Below, piece after piece: positions 1 to 6,237 of a stretch of DNA of 20,388 nucleotides. The position numbers and the translations under genes are program-made. The notes beneath the pieces were generated by a model. That model was not told the DNA's origin and ran no database searches. It saw only the letters and a program-made list of their open reading frames with translations. Source of the stretch: a virus; the IMG/VR virus record IMGVR_UViG_3300035670_001470, positions 1 through 20,388 of that record; one strand, given 5' to 3'. How positions within the stretch are numbered: the first letter of the stretch is position 1; every line of letters begins with the position of its first letter.

Positions 1-2
1 AT

Positions 3-476
3 ATTGCTTTCGTTGTTCACACTTTGCGTCCGATTGTGTCTAAGTTGGAAGCCGCGTTCACTCCGTTGTTGGCTTCAGTTCCGGGCGGTCAGCAGGCTTT
101 CCTAAAGTTCAACCTTGATGGTTTGCTTCGCGCTGACATTCAGAACCGTATGAACGCTTACAGCGTTGGTTTGCAGGCTGGTTTCTTTACGATTAACGAT
201 GTTCGCCGCTTTGAGGACTTGACTCCGCAGGATAATGCGGCTGCTGAGCAGGTTCGTGTGCCTTTGGCTAATGTCAACATTAGTGATTCTTCGGTTAAGG
301 CTGAGGAGTCTAAGGTGATGATGGCTCAAAGGCTTGTACAGGTGGGTTATGACCCTGCAGAGGTACTTGCGGCTCTTGGTTTGCCTGCTATTGCTCACAC
401 TGGTGTTCCTTCTAACCAGTTGCAGGGTGTTGCAACGATTGACCCTGCTAATCCTGAAGGTGTTTACGGAGTCTAA
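3..476 (+). CDS. Portal protein, C-terminal part (5' end outside window)
   Basis: The frame is open from base 3 with no start, so only the last 157 residues are present. The segment 'FLKFNLDGLLRADIQNR' followed by 'GLQAGFFTINDVRRFEDL' matches the conserved C-terminal part of HK97-type portal proteins, where a hydrophobic helix is followed by 'G..T.NEVR...GL.P'. Portals form the dodecameric ring at one capsid vertex through which DNA is packaged and to which the tail joins. The remaining tail (residues about 85-157) is low in conserved motifs. Its position upstream of the protease and major capsid genes is the standard order in siphoviruses. A TTG at 24 is only an internal Leu codon and is not the start. 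The next gene begins immediately after the stop. Confidence 0.85.
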   Translation: MAFVVHTLRPIVSKLEAAFTPLLASVPGGQQAFLKFNLDGLLRADIQNRMNAYSVGLQAGFFTINDVRRFEDLTPQDNAAAEQVRVPLANVNISDSSVKAEESKVMMAQRLVQVGYDPAEVLAALGLPAIAHTGVPSNQLQGVATIDPANPEGVYGV

Positions 477-821
477 ATGATTAATCCCGGAACTTATAAC
501 ATTACTTGCCCACAGGGTGCTACTTTTGACCGGACCCTTACGGTAACTGTCGGAACTGCCGCCCTAGATTTGACTAACTATACTGCTGCCATGCAGGTTC
601 GTGAAGCAGCCGGAGCTGCAACCGCATTAATTAGTTTGACTAACACTTCCGGTATTACTCTTGGCGGAACAGCTGGCACTATTGGTATTACTATTGCTGC
701 AACCGCAACCGCAGCTGTTACTGCCGGTTCTTACTCATACGATTTAGAAATAAATTCCGGAGGCACTGTCACTAGATTGCTAGAAGGTGCTTTTAATGTG
801 ACGGGTAATGTGACTAGATGA
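477..821 (+). CDS. Small beta-rich virion structural protein
   Basis: This is a 114-aa protein with alternating Thr/Val/Ile-rich strands and no membrane segment, suggesting a beta-sandwich. The start 'MINPGTYNITCPQGATFDR' and end 'SYDLEI..GGTVTRLLEG..NVTGNVTR' match a widespread phage family known to me as an unnamed structural protein found beside fibre genes. GGAG at 468-471 lies five bases before the ATG. It directly follows the portal stop and overlaps the collagen-like gene by four bases (ATGA), so the pair is probably translationally coupled. The coupling suggests it is the capsid-anchoring or adaptor component of the fibre encoded next; this is inference. No enzymatic motif is visible. 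Confidence 0.6.
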   Translation: MINPGTYNITCPQGATFDRTLTVTVGTAALDLTNYTAAMQVREAAGAATALISLTNTSGITLGGTAGTIGITIAATATAAVTAGSYSYDLEINSGGTVTRLLEGAFNVTGNVTR

Positions 822-1951
822 CCGATGTTGTTGTTTCAGTTGTTGAGTCTGCTACTTCCGTAATAGTCAGTGACACAGATATATCTATTTCTGTAACTGA
901 ATCACCTGTTATTGTTACGACTGCAACTGCTGGACCGCAGGGTATTCAGGGTATTCAGGGCGAAATTGGGCCTGCTAACACTTTAACCGTTGGCACTGTT
1001 ACAGCAAGCGCCCCGGGCAGTGACGCTCAAGTTACTATTACAGGTACTTCACCTAATCAGGTTGTTAGTTTTGTTTTACCTCGCGGAGAACAAGGCACGC
1101 AAGGTATCCAAGGAATACAGGGAGTCCAAGGCGAGACGGGCCTTACTGGTCCACAGGGCGAAACTGGCCCACAGGGTGATGCGGCAACAATAACCGTAGG
1201 CACAATAACTACTGGGGATGCCGGTACTTCCGCAACGGTCACGAATGTTGGAACCTCCGGTGATGCAATATTTGATTTCACTATTCCTAGAGGAGCTACC
1301 GGAGCCACAGGACCGCAAGGCATCCAAGGAATCCAAGGTATCCAAGGCGTTAAAGGGGATAAGGGAGATACTGGTGCTACTGGAGCTACCGGACCTCAAG
1401 GACCTCAAGGCGAACAGGGTATCCAAGGGGAAACTGGTCCGATTGGCCCTACTGGTGCTACAGGTATCACTTGGCAGGGCACATGGTCAGATTCTACAGA
1501 TTATGTAAATAATGATGCTGTTTTCTATAACAACTCTTCATGGTTTGCATCTGGCAATCCTCCTGTAGGTGAAATACCTAGTCAAAGCTCAACTTATTGG
1601 TACCCTCTAGCTTTACAAGGGGCTACTGGAGCTACTGGTCCTCAAGGGCCACAAGGTATTCAAGGCATCCAAGGCGAGACTGGACCGCAAGGACCGCAAG
1701 GTATTCAAGGCGAGACTGGGCCACAGGGTGAACAGGGTATCCAAGGTATTCAGGGAGAAACTGGACCTACTGGGCCTACTGGTGCTACCGGGCCTACAGG
1801 CCCAACGGGTGTAGTAACCGCGACTTCTCCGATTACTTACAATGCTCAGACTCAAACTGTGGGCATAAACACTTCTGCTGCGGGTATCACAATTAATGGA
1901 ACACTGGTAGCTTTGGGTGGGACTGTTATTGTTGAAGCGAGGTTAGCTTAA
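818..1951 (+). CDS. Collagen-like fibre protein with internal sugar-binding-like insert
   Basis: This 377-aa protein has four Gly-X-Y tracts (about residues 39-52, 90-124, 158-217 and 268-331), rich in GPQ, GIQ, GET and GAT triplets, which would form trimeric collagen helices. Two copies of a roughly 40-residue beta domain, each starting '(L/I)TVGT(V/I)T' and ending 'F.(L/I)PRG', sit at about 54-92 and 123-161, between triple-helical tracts. A Trp/Tyr-rich insert at about 218-266 ('WQGTWSD', 'YVNNDAVFY', 'WYPLAL') looks like a CBM5/12-type carbohydrate-binding module. The C-terminus (332-377) is a small beta segment suitable for trimer registration. The gene lies in the head block between portal and protease, so a head fibre is more likely than a tail fibre. 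Function is inferred. Confidence 0.8.
   Translation: MTDVVVSVVESATSVIVSDTDISISVTESPVIVTTATAGPQGIQGIQGEIGPANTLTVGTVTASAPGSDAQVTITGTSPNQVVSFVLPRGEQGTQGIQGIQGVQGETGLTGPQGETGPQGDAATITVGTITTGDAGTSATVTNVGTSGDAIFDFTIPRGATGATGPQGIQGIQGIQGVKGDKGDTGATGATGPQGPQGEQGIQGETGPIGPTGATGITWQGTWSDSTDYVNNDAVFYNNSSWFASGNPPVGEIPSQSSTYWYPLALQGATGATGPQGPQGIQGIQGETGPQGPQGIQGETGPQGEQGIQGIQGETGPTGPTGATGPTGPTGVVTATSPITYNAQTQTVGINTSAAGITINGTLVALGGTVIVEARLA
932..1810 (+). repeat. DNA repeats encoding Gly-X-Y collagen tracts
   Basis: Short degenerate 9-mer-like units such as 'GGTATCCAAGG' and 'GGTATTCAGGG' recur in phase with the reading frame, densest at 1085-1190, 1289-1468 and 1619-1810. Codons vary between copies (CAA/CAG, GGT/GGC/GGA), so the protein repeat is conserved better than the DNA. 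Such tracts are prone to length change by recombination. Confidence 0.8.
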
Positions 1952-2655
1952 TGCTAAGTCAAGCAGTTTATTCGGTCGGTACGGCAGCTACTACTGTCGT
2001 TGCACCTACCGTTGATGCTGGACGGTATGTTTTAAAGAATCTTGAGCCTAAGACATCTGAGGAATCAGCTCGTGAGGGTGACATTTATCTTGTTGGACAA
2101 AAGTTCAACATTGTTAATGGAGCGACTACTGCTTTCTCGATTCTGACTGGGCCTACTGGTGCTCAGTTAGATTTTTACGAGATTATCTCCGATACATCTA
2201 ATGTTTATGCCGAACTCATTGAGGGCGCAACCATTGTCACAACTGGTGACCCTATCACCGCTCACAATCTAAACCGCAACTATTCAGATGCTCACAGTTC
2301 GATTTTAAAAGCCACTACAAGCGTCACTGGCGGCACAACTATCAGCGCCGAGTATGTCACCGCTACTAACCAAGCCGGTGGTGGTATTGATAGTGAGAAG
2401 ATTCACACTCTTGAGCCAAATACTGAGTATGCGATGCGTTTCAGTAATGTTGGTACTCAGGCCACAAATGTTTTCTTTCAGCTCGGCTTCTCTGAGAAGT
2501 ACAACGGCTATAACAGCATTTGGCTAGGCACTGTTAATGACTCTTATGTTCTACGCGCAGGTGAAGAAGTTTCTATGATTCTGCAACCTTACGAAACCAT
2601 CAATGCAACTGCGCTAATCGATAGTTGCAAATTAACAGTTATGAGGCAAGACTAA
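1951..2655 (+). CDS. Virion structural protein, probable head fibre or decoration component
   Basis: This 234-aa soluble protein starts with an ATG that shares one base with the preceding stop (TAATG). It is rich in Thr, Val and Gly. Recognisable landmarks are 'VDAGRYVLKNLEP' near the N-terminus, 'EGATIVTTGDPI.AHNLNRN' near residue 92-110 and 'LEPNTEYAMRF.N.G' near 155-172. I know this pattern from unnamed structural proteins of many environmental tailed phages, where it accompanies fibre genes. No catalytic motif or membrane helix is visible. Tight packing between the collagen-like gene and the prohead protease suggests that it belongs to the capsid-exterior assembly. The exact role is not known to me. 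Confidence 0.55.
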   Translation: MLSQAVYSVGTAATTVVAPTVDAGRYVLKNLEPKTSEESAREGDIYLVGQKFNIVNGATTAFSILTGPTGAQLDFYEIISDTSNVYAELIEGATIVTTGDPITAHNLNRNYSDAHSSILKATTSVTGGTTISAEYVTATNQAGGGIDSEKIHTLEPNTEYAMRFSNVGTQATNVFFQLGFSEKYNGYNSIWLGTVNDSYVLRAGEEVSMILQPYETINATALIDSCKLTVMRQD

Positions 2656-4181
2656 TGCCATATTTTATTACCAAAAACAACCCTGAATGTTCCGGTTGGG
2701 CTGTCGAAGATGACGGGGGCGAAGTTTTCGGATGCCACAACACTAAACAGTCTGCTATCGACCAAGCTGTTGCCATTAGCATCAACGATGACGAACCTTT
2801 TGAGGGTGAACGCGCTGCTTTAGGTGAACTAAATGTGGGTGATTATGTCACTTGGGATGAAGAGTACGACTATCTCGGTGAGGTAGAGGTTATTGCTGGT
2901 CCGGTTGCGGCTATCCGCATTTATGAGCAAGAAGATGGCGTGTATGAGGAAACCGACAAGGTTGTAATCGTCAACATTATAAAGTTGAAGCGCCGCCCTA
3001 GACCTGAGATGGTTGCTGAGAAGGAGCCAGAAGCGGAAGAAGCCGCTATGGATGTTTTAGCTGACCCTGAAGAAGAACCTATTGTTTTAGTTGAACAGCG
3101 TGAAGTCAATTTGACCCCGCCTGCGTTTATGCGGGCTGCTGCTCGCCGTGGATTGAAACTTTATGAAGAGGGTTTCGGTGGCGATGGTTTAGTAGACAGC
3201 ACTATTCGTGAAGCGCGTGCCATGGCAGCAGGTAATGTCACTGCCGATAAATGGGTGAGGATTGCGGCTTGGATTGCCCGTCATATGCCTGACCTTGATG
3301 CACCTAAGAACAGCAACTCGTCTGACCCTGACTATCCGGGTCCCGGATTGGTTGCACATTTGCTGTGGGGTTCCGGTCCTACTAAACGCCGCGCTCAACG
3401 GGCGATGGCGTATGCTCAACGAGTTGTTGATAGGCTAGAAGCTGAAGGCCAAAGAGGAAATGGTATGTCTAAAAAAGAAGTAAGAACTAACAACTCGAAC
3501 ATTGAGGTTCGTGAGTCCGGTACTGGAATGACCTTTACTGGTTATGCAGCGGTTTGGAACAGTCCGTCTGAGCCTCTACCTTTCATTGAGCGTATCAAGC
3601 CGGGTGCGTTTAAGCGTTCGCTTCAGTCTCGTAACGAAGTGAAACTGTTGTGGAACCACGACCACGGTGCTGTACTTGGTTCACTCCGTGCCGGTACTTT
3701 AAAGCTGACTGAGGATGCTTACGGTTTGAAGGTTGAAGCCGAACTACCTGACACACAGTTGGGCCGTGACACTGCAACCCTTTTGAAGCGTGGCGATGTT
3801 AACGCTATGAGCTTTGGTTTTTCTGTACCTTCCGGTGGTGACAGTTGGAACGAGGACGGCACTGAGCGTACACTGAAGTCTGTCCGTTTGTTCGAAATTT
3901 CAGTTGTGGCTTTTCCTGCCTACCCGTCAACTGCTGGTACTGCAACTGTTCGCTCGTTCGACAAACTGGCTGAGCGTTCACAGGTCGACGAGGACACTCT
4001 TAGCGATGTGATGCTGAAACTTGAAGAAGGCGCAGACCTAACTATTGAAGAAGCAAACATTATCAACAACGCTGTAACTGCTTTGACTGCTAAAGCTGAA
4101 ATGACTATCGAAGAAATCGAGGTTAATCTGCTAGAGTTGAAACGCAAGCAGCTTGAACTAATGAAGAAAAAGGTTTTGTAA
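2655..4181 (+). CDS. Prohead protease (S78 family) fused to long N-terminal extension
   Basis: This 508-aa protein starts at the ATG overlapping the previous stop (TAATG); an in-frame ATG 30 bases upstream lies inside that gene and is unlikely. Four parts are visible: residues 1-50 with 'CSGWAVEDDGGEVFGCH' and 'TKQSAIDQAVAIS'; about 55-112 a KOW/SH3-like beta segment ('VGDYVTWD'); about 150-266 a helical domain ('PPAFMRAAARRGL', 'GLVAHLLWG'); and 275-435 the HK97-type protease. The protease has the expected catalytic His335 in 'WNHD' and Ser386 in 'NAMSFGFSV'. A charged helical tail (440-508) resembles a scaffolding segment. The enzyme cleaves capsid delta domains and itself during prohead maturation. 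The capsid gene just downstream has a matching N-terminal delta domain. A well-placed internal start may also yield a separate protease. Confidence 0.9.
   Translation: MPYFITKNNPECSGWAVEDDGGEVFGCHNTKQSAIDQAVAISINDDEPFEGERAALGELNVGDYVTWDEEYDYLGEVEVIAGPVAAIRIYEQEDGVYEETDKVVIVNIIKLKRRPRPEMVAEKEPEAEEAAMDVLADPEEEPIVLVEQREVNLTPPAFMRAAARRGLKLYEEGFGGDGLVDSTIREARAMAAGNVTADKWVRIAAWIARHMPDLDAPKNSNSSDPDYPGPGLVAHLLWGSGPTKRRAQRAMAYAQRVVDRLEAEGQRGNGMSKKEVRTNNSNIEVRESGTGMTFTGYAAVWNSPSEPLPFIERIKPGAFKRSLQSRNEVKLLWNHDHGAVLGSLRAGTLKLTEDAYGLKVEAELPDTQLGRDTATLLKRGDVNAMSFGFSVPSGGDSWNEDGTERTLKSVRLFEISVVAFPAYPSTAGTATVRSFDKLAERSQVDEDTLSDVMLKLEEGADLTIEEANIINNAVTALTAKAEMTIEEIEVNLLELKRKQLELMKKKVL
3452..3467 (+). promoter_or_regulatory. 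Probable internal ribosome binding site and in-frame ATG in protease gene
   Basis: AAGAGGAAA (3452-3460) is a good Shine-Dalgarno sequence five to seven bases before an in-frame ATG at 3465 (Met271). Translation from here gives a 238-residue protein that starts just ahead of the S78 protease domain, close to the size of ordinary stand-alone prohead proteases. Confidence 0.5.
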
Positions 4182-4351
4182 TGGCTACTAAGGAACAGAT
4201 TAAAAAAGTTATTCTCGATGTTGCAGGTAACCCTGAGTCGGGTGTTGTAGCTGAGTTCGCAGACAAGTGGGCTGACGCTATTGTTGCTATTGACGCACCT
4301 GTTAAAGACACGCGAGAGATTAGAGTTGCGAAAGCGGATGAAGTCCGCTAG
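4181..4351 (+). CDS. Small conserved-type phage protein, 56 aa
   Basis: The ATG shares a base with the protease stop (TAATG) and the frame runs 56 codons to TAG. The protein is mostly helical: 'MATKEQIKKVILDVAGNPES' then 'VVAEFADKWADAIVAID', ending in a basic 'KDTREIRVAKADEVR'. Proteins of this size with an 'AGNP.SG' loop and a C-terminal 'ETR' motif are common beside capsid genes of actinobacteriophages; I know no assigned function. It is the last gene before the terminator that separates this operon from the capsid gene. Confidence 0.65.
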   Translation: MATKEQIKKVILDVAGNPESGVVAEFADKWADAIVAIDAPVKDTREIRVAKADEVR

Positions 4352-4391
4352 TATCGCATATAGATGAGGTATTCCCTTCCCTCATCCTTAA

Positions 4392-4433
4392 GGCCCCGTA
4401 GGTTTTTCCGTTTTCCTGCGGGGTCTTCCCTAT
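4392..4433 (+). terminator. Intrinsic terminator upstream of the capsid gene
   Basis: GGCCCCGTAGG (4392-4402) pairs with CCTGCGGGGTC (4415-4425): 11 base pairs including two G-U, with a T-rich 12-base loop. The following run TTCCCTATTC is only moderately T-rich, so termination may be partial. Confidence 0.65.
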
Positions 4434-4442
4434 TCCCGGGGT

Positions 4443-4471
4443 TTATTACGGCGTGTCTACTAAACTATTAT
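4443..4471 (+). promoter_or_regulatory. Possible promoter for the capsid gene
   Basis: TATTAT (4466-4471) and the overlapping TAAACT (4461-4466) are the best -10-like hexamers in the 200-base gap between terminator and capsid start. TTATTA at 4443-4448 is 17 bases before TATTAT but is a poor -35. The case for a promoter rests mainly on the terminator just upstream and the roughly 80-base leader. Confidence 0.3.
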
Positions 4472-4551
4472 GTAGCGATTGAGTGTTAGCACCGTCGTGT
4501 TTGTCTGCGTTAGCGCGGCAAGTATTTATCAACCCTTTATTTAGGAGAATC

Positions 4552-5715
4552 ATGTCTGAATTTCTAAAGATTCAGTCGGAAGCTCGCGCAAAGGCTTGGA
4601 ACGAGGCTCAGGCTCTACTTGACCGTGCCGCTACCGAGAACCGCGACCTTACCGCTGAAGAAAACGAGCAGTTTGCTCGCATCAACGCCGACATCGACCA
4701 ACGCGCCGCTCTAATTGAGCAGGTTAAGGCTGCTGAGGAGCGCGAAGCTCGCGCTGCTGAGGCTGCTCGTGGTTTCGAAGTTCGTGAAACTGCTTCGGCT
4801 CGCACCGATGCTGACATCCTTCGTTCAATCGCTACTGGCGAGGTTCGTTCACACTCTTTCGAGAAGCGCGCCCTTGTTCCTAGCGACAACACTGTACCTA
4901 AGAGCTTCTATGACGAAGTTTTCGCTGTAGCTCGCCTCGTAGGTCCTATGCTGGATGTTTCACAGGTTATTTCAACCGCTTCTGGTGAGAACCTAACCAT
5001 CCCAACTCTGACCGCTTACTCGACTGCAACCATTAAGGCTGCATCATCGGCTATCGCTGAGTCTGAGCCAACCTTCTCATCAATCACTCTCGGTGCTTTC
5101 AAGTACTCGTTCCTAGTCCCTGTGGCTAACGAACTTGTATCAGACGCAGGTTTCAACCTACAGTCTGTTCTAGCTGACGAGATTGGTAACGCTATCGGTT
5201 ACGCAGTTAACGCTGGTCTAACCACTGGTACTGGAACTGTTCAGCCTACTGGTGTTGTTACCGCAGCTGGTTCTGGTGTTACTGGTGGCACTGGTGTTGC
5301 TGGTGCGTTCACTGCTGACAACCTAATCGACCTACAGTACACCCTTGATGGTGCTGCTCGCCGTCTACCGGGTGTTGCTTACATGGCTACTGGTTCAGCT
5401 ATTGGTGCTATGCGTAAGCTGAAGGACACTGCTGGAAACTACCTATACCAAGTTAATGTTGGTCAGCCTGACTCGTTCGCTGGTTACAATGTGATTGAGA
5501 ACCCTGCTATGGCTGCTGTTGCTACTTCAGCTAAGTCGGTTCTTTTCGGTCACCTACCTTCGTACAAGGCTCGTGTTGCTGGCGGTCTAAACATCGCTCA
5601 GTCAACCGATTACGGTTTCGACACTGACACCACTTGGTACCGCGCGACCCTAAGAGTTGATGGAAACTTGACTCACGCTGGTCACATCAAGTACTTCGCT
5701 GGAGCTGCAAGCTAA
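4552..5715 (+). CDS. Major capsid protein, HK97 fold
   Basis: This 387-aa protein starts at the ATG preceded by AGGAG (4543-4547); a longer in-frame reading from 4483 lacks a ribosome site. Residues 1-80 are a charged coiled-coil delta domain ('AEENEQFARINADIDQRAAL'). The HK97-type shell domain follows: an N-arm and E-loop region near 105-200, a P-domain helix near 'VLADEIGNAIGYAVNAG', and the A-domain ending 'YRATLRVDGNLTHAGHIKYF', typical of the Phage_capsid family. Prohead protease is expected to remove the delta domain. Codon choice (AAC, CTA, TTC, ACC) differs clearly from neighbouring genes, as expected for the most abundant phage protein. The gene stands alone between two intrinsic terminators. 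Confidence 0.93.
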   Translation: MSEFLKIQSEARAKAWNEAQALLDRAATENRDLTAEENEQFARINADIDQRAALIEQVKAAEEREARAAEAARGFEVRETASARTDADILRSIATGEVRSHSFEKRALVPSDNTVPKSFYDEVFAVARLVGPMLDVSQVISTASGENLTIPTLTAYSTATIKAASSAIAESEPTFSSITLGAFKYSFLVPVANELVSDAGFNLQSVLADEIGNAIGYAVNAGLTTGTGTVQPTGVVTAAGSGVTGGTGVAGAFTADNLIDLQYTLDGAARRLPGVAYMATGSAIGAMRKLKDTAGNYLYQVNVGQPDSFAGYNVIENPAMAAVATSAKSVLFGHLPSYKARVAGGLNIAQSTDYGFDTDTTWYRATLRVDGNLTHAGHIKYFAGAAS

Positions 5716-5734
5716 TCTAGCGAGTTAAACTGAG

Positions 5735-5771
5735 GCCCCGGAGATTGCAGGTTGCTCCGGGGTTCTCTTTT
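5735..5771 (+). terminator. Intrinsic terminator after the capsid gene
   Basis: CCCCGGAG (5736-5743) pairs perfectly with CTCCGGGG (5755-5762) around an 11-base loop and is followed by TTCTCTTTT (5763-5771). The same nine-base tail follows the terminator at 10354. It starts 20 bases after the capsid stop. Confidence 0.88.
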
Positions 5772-5780
5772 ATGTATACT
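5752..5780 (+). promoter_or_regulatory. Putative promoter for the structured RNA region
   Basis: TATACT (5775-5780) is a good -10 hexamer, 17 bases after TTGCTC (5752-5757), a weak -35 that lies in the terminator stem. Initiation would fall near 5786-5788, exactly where the first predicted RNA helix begins. Confidence 0.45.
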
Positions 5781-5786
5781 GTTGTT

Positions 5787-6118
5787 GTGCCGTACTGCTC
5801 CGAAAGTGCAACAAGTTCAATGGCCCAAGGTACGGTGGGGCAAGTGCTAGAGGCAGACCTCCGGACGGTGGTCGTGCTTCTAGGGCTAAGGGACTGATGA
5901 CAGAACGCTGAGAGATGCCTTCGTGTGAGGCTAGTCAACTGGAGGCGGCGAGTGCAACTCTCGACAGTCCACGGATACCTCAGAACCGTCCCTGTAATAC
6001 GAAAGTGTCGGTCAAACGGCTGGGGTTAGGTTTAGGGCTGTGCTACTTGACCATCGTGAATAAAGTAGCGAGAGGTGCACCGTATGGTGTTGCCAAAGTG
6101 CGATTCTTAGCAGCCCAC
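5787..6118 (+). ncRNA. Candidate structured non-coding RNA, no known family recognised
   Basis: No convincing coding sequence fills the gap 5716-6236, but helices are dense. Seen by hand: 5788-5795 with 5830-5837 (8 bp); a near-perfect hairpin 5847-5859 with 5870-5883 (13 bp, one bulged G); GGACTG 5891-5896 with CAGTCC 5965-5970, enclosing smaller stems (5898-5901/5934-5937, 5917-5920/5928-5931, 5949-5952/5960-5963); ACGG 5971-5974 with CCGT 5986-5989; a GAAA-tetraloop hairpin 5997-6008; GGTCAA 6010-6015 with TTGACC 6047-6052, continued by 6016-6020/6037-6041; and GCACC 6077-6081 with GGTGT 6086-6090. GTGGG 5835-5839 could close the whole with CCCAC 6114-6118 but competes with the first helix. 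I tested it by eye against tmRNA, RNase P, T-box, cobalamin and group I/II intron signatures and found no match. It could instead be a long leader of the sugar cassette. The 3' end is not defined by a terminator. Confidence 0.45.
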
Positions 6119-6121
6119 TTT

Positions 6122-6199
6122 CCGCGTGAACGCGCGAATAGGGGATGATTTGCCAAGGTTTCAGGGGAAGATTTGCCAAAAACCGCGCGAACACGCGAA
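6122..6199 (+). repeat. Two interleaved pairs of direct repeats upstream of the sugar cassette
   Basis: Unit A, CCGCGTGAACGCGCGAA (6122-6138), recurs as CCGCGCGAACACGCGAA (6183-6199) with 15 of 17 bases equal; each copy is itself a near-palindrome of CGCG halves. Unit B, GGGGATGATTTGCCAA (6141-6156), recurs as GGGGAAGATTTGCCAA (6164-6179) with 15 of 16 equal. The order is A-B-B-A, ending 25 bases before the TATAAT box, which is a plausible place for regulator sites. Confidence 0.7.
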
Positions 6200-6224
6200 A
6201 AAACACGATTTAAGCCAATAACGC

Positions 6225-6237
6225 TATAATGCTGTTA
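6225..6237 (+). promoter_or_regulatory. TATAAT box giving a probable leaderless mRNA
   Basis: A perfect TATAAT (6225-6230) lies six bases before the ATG at 6237, so transcription would begin at or next to the start codon. No Shine-Dalgarno sequence precedes this ATG. No good -35 is present at the usual distance. Leaderless mRNAs with this spacing are well known in Actinobacteria. Confidence 0.65.

Noticed and set aside
1057-1426. - strand open frames opposite the collagen-like gene
   Set aside because: They arise from the repeated GGT/CAA triplets read in reverse; low-complexity Pro/Cys/Ser products.
932-1810. Possible CRISPR-like repeat array
   Set aside because: Units are short, degenerate and in phase with an open frame; they encode Gly-X-Y collagen repeats and there are no unique spacers of constant length.
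2625-2655. Upstream in-frame ATG for the prohead protease
   Set aside because: It lies within the preceding gene without a ribosome site; the TAATG junction at 2655 matches the other gene joints here.
4483-4552. Longer N-terminus for the capsid protein
   Set aside because: The added 23 residues have no family likeness and a strong AGGAG stands before ATG 4552.
5790-5860. tRNA gene
   Set aside because: A 'GTTCAA' resembling a T-loop occurs near 5815, but there is no acceptor stem pairing or anticodon arm around it.
5717-5938. 73-codon - strand open frame in the gap
   Set aside because: It lies over the capsid terminator and the strong hairpin and has no start signals or family resemblance.
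5787-6118. tmRNA, RNase P RNA, T-box, cobalamin riboswitch, group I or II intron
   Set aside because: Checked by eye for their hallmark sequences (tRNA-like ends, GAGGAAAGTCC, T-box AGGGTGG, intron core and domain V motifs); none is present.
5915-6148. 77-codon + strand open frame in the gap
   Set aside because: No ribosome site, no recognisable domain or family pattern, and it runs across the helices and first repeat of the non-coding region; probably chance.
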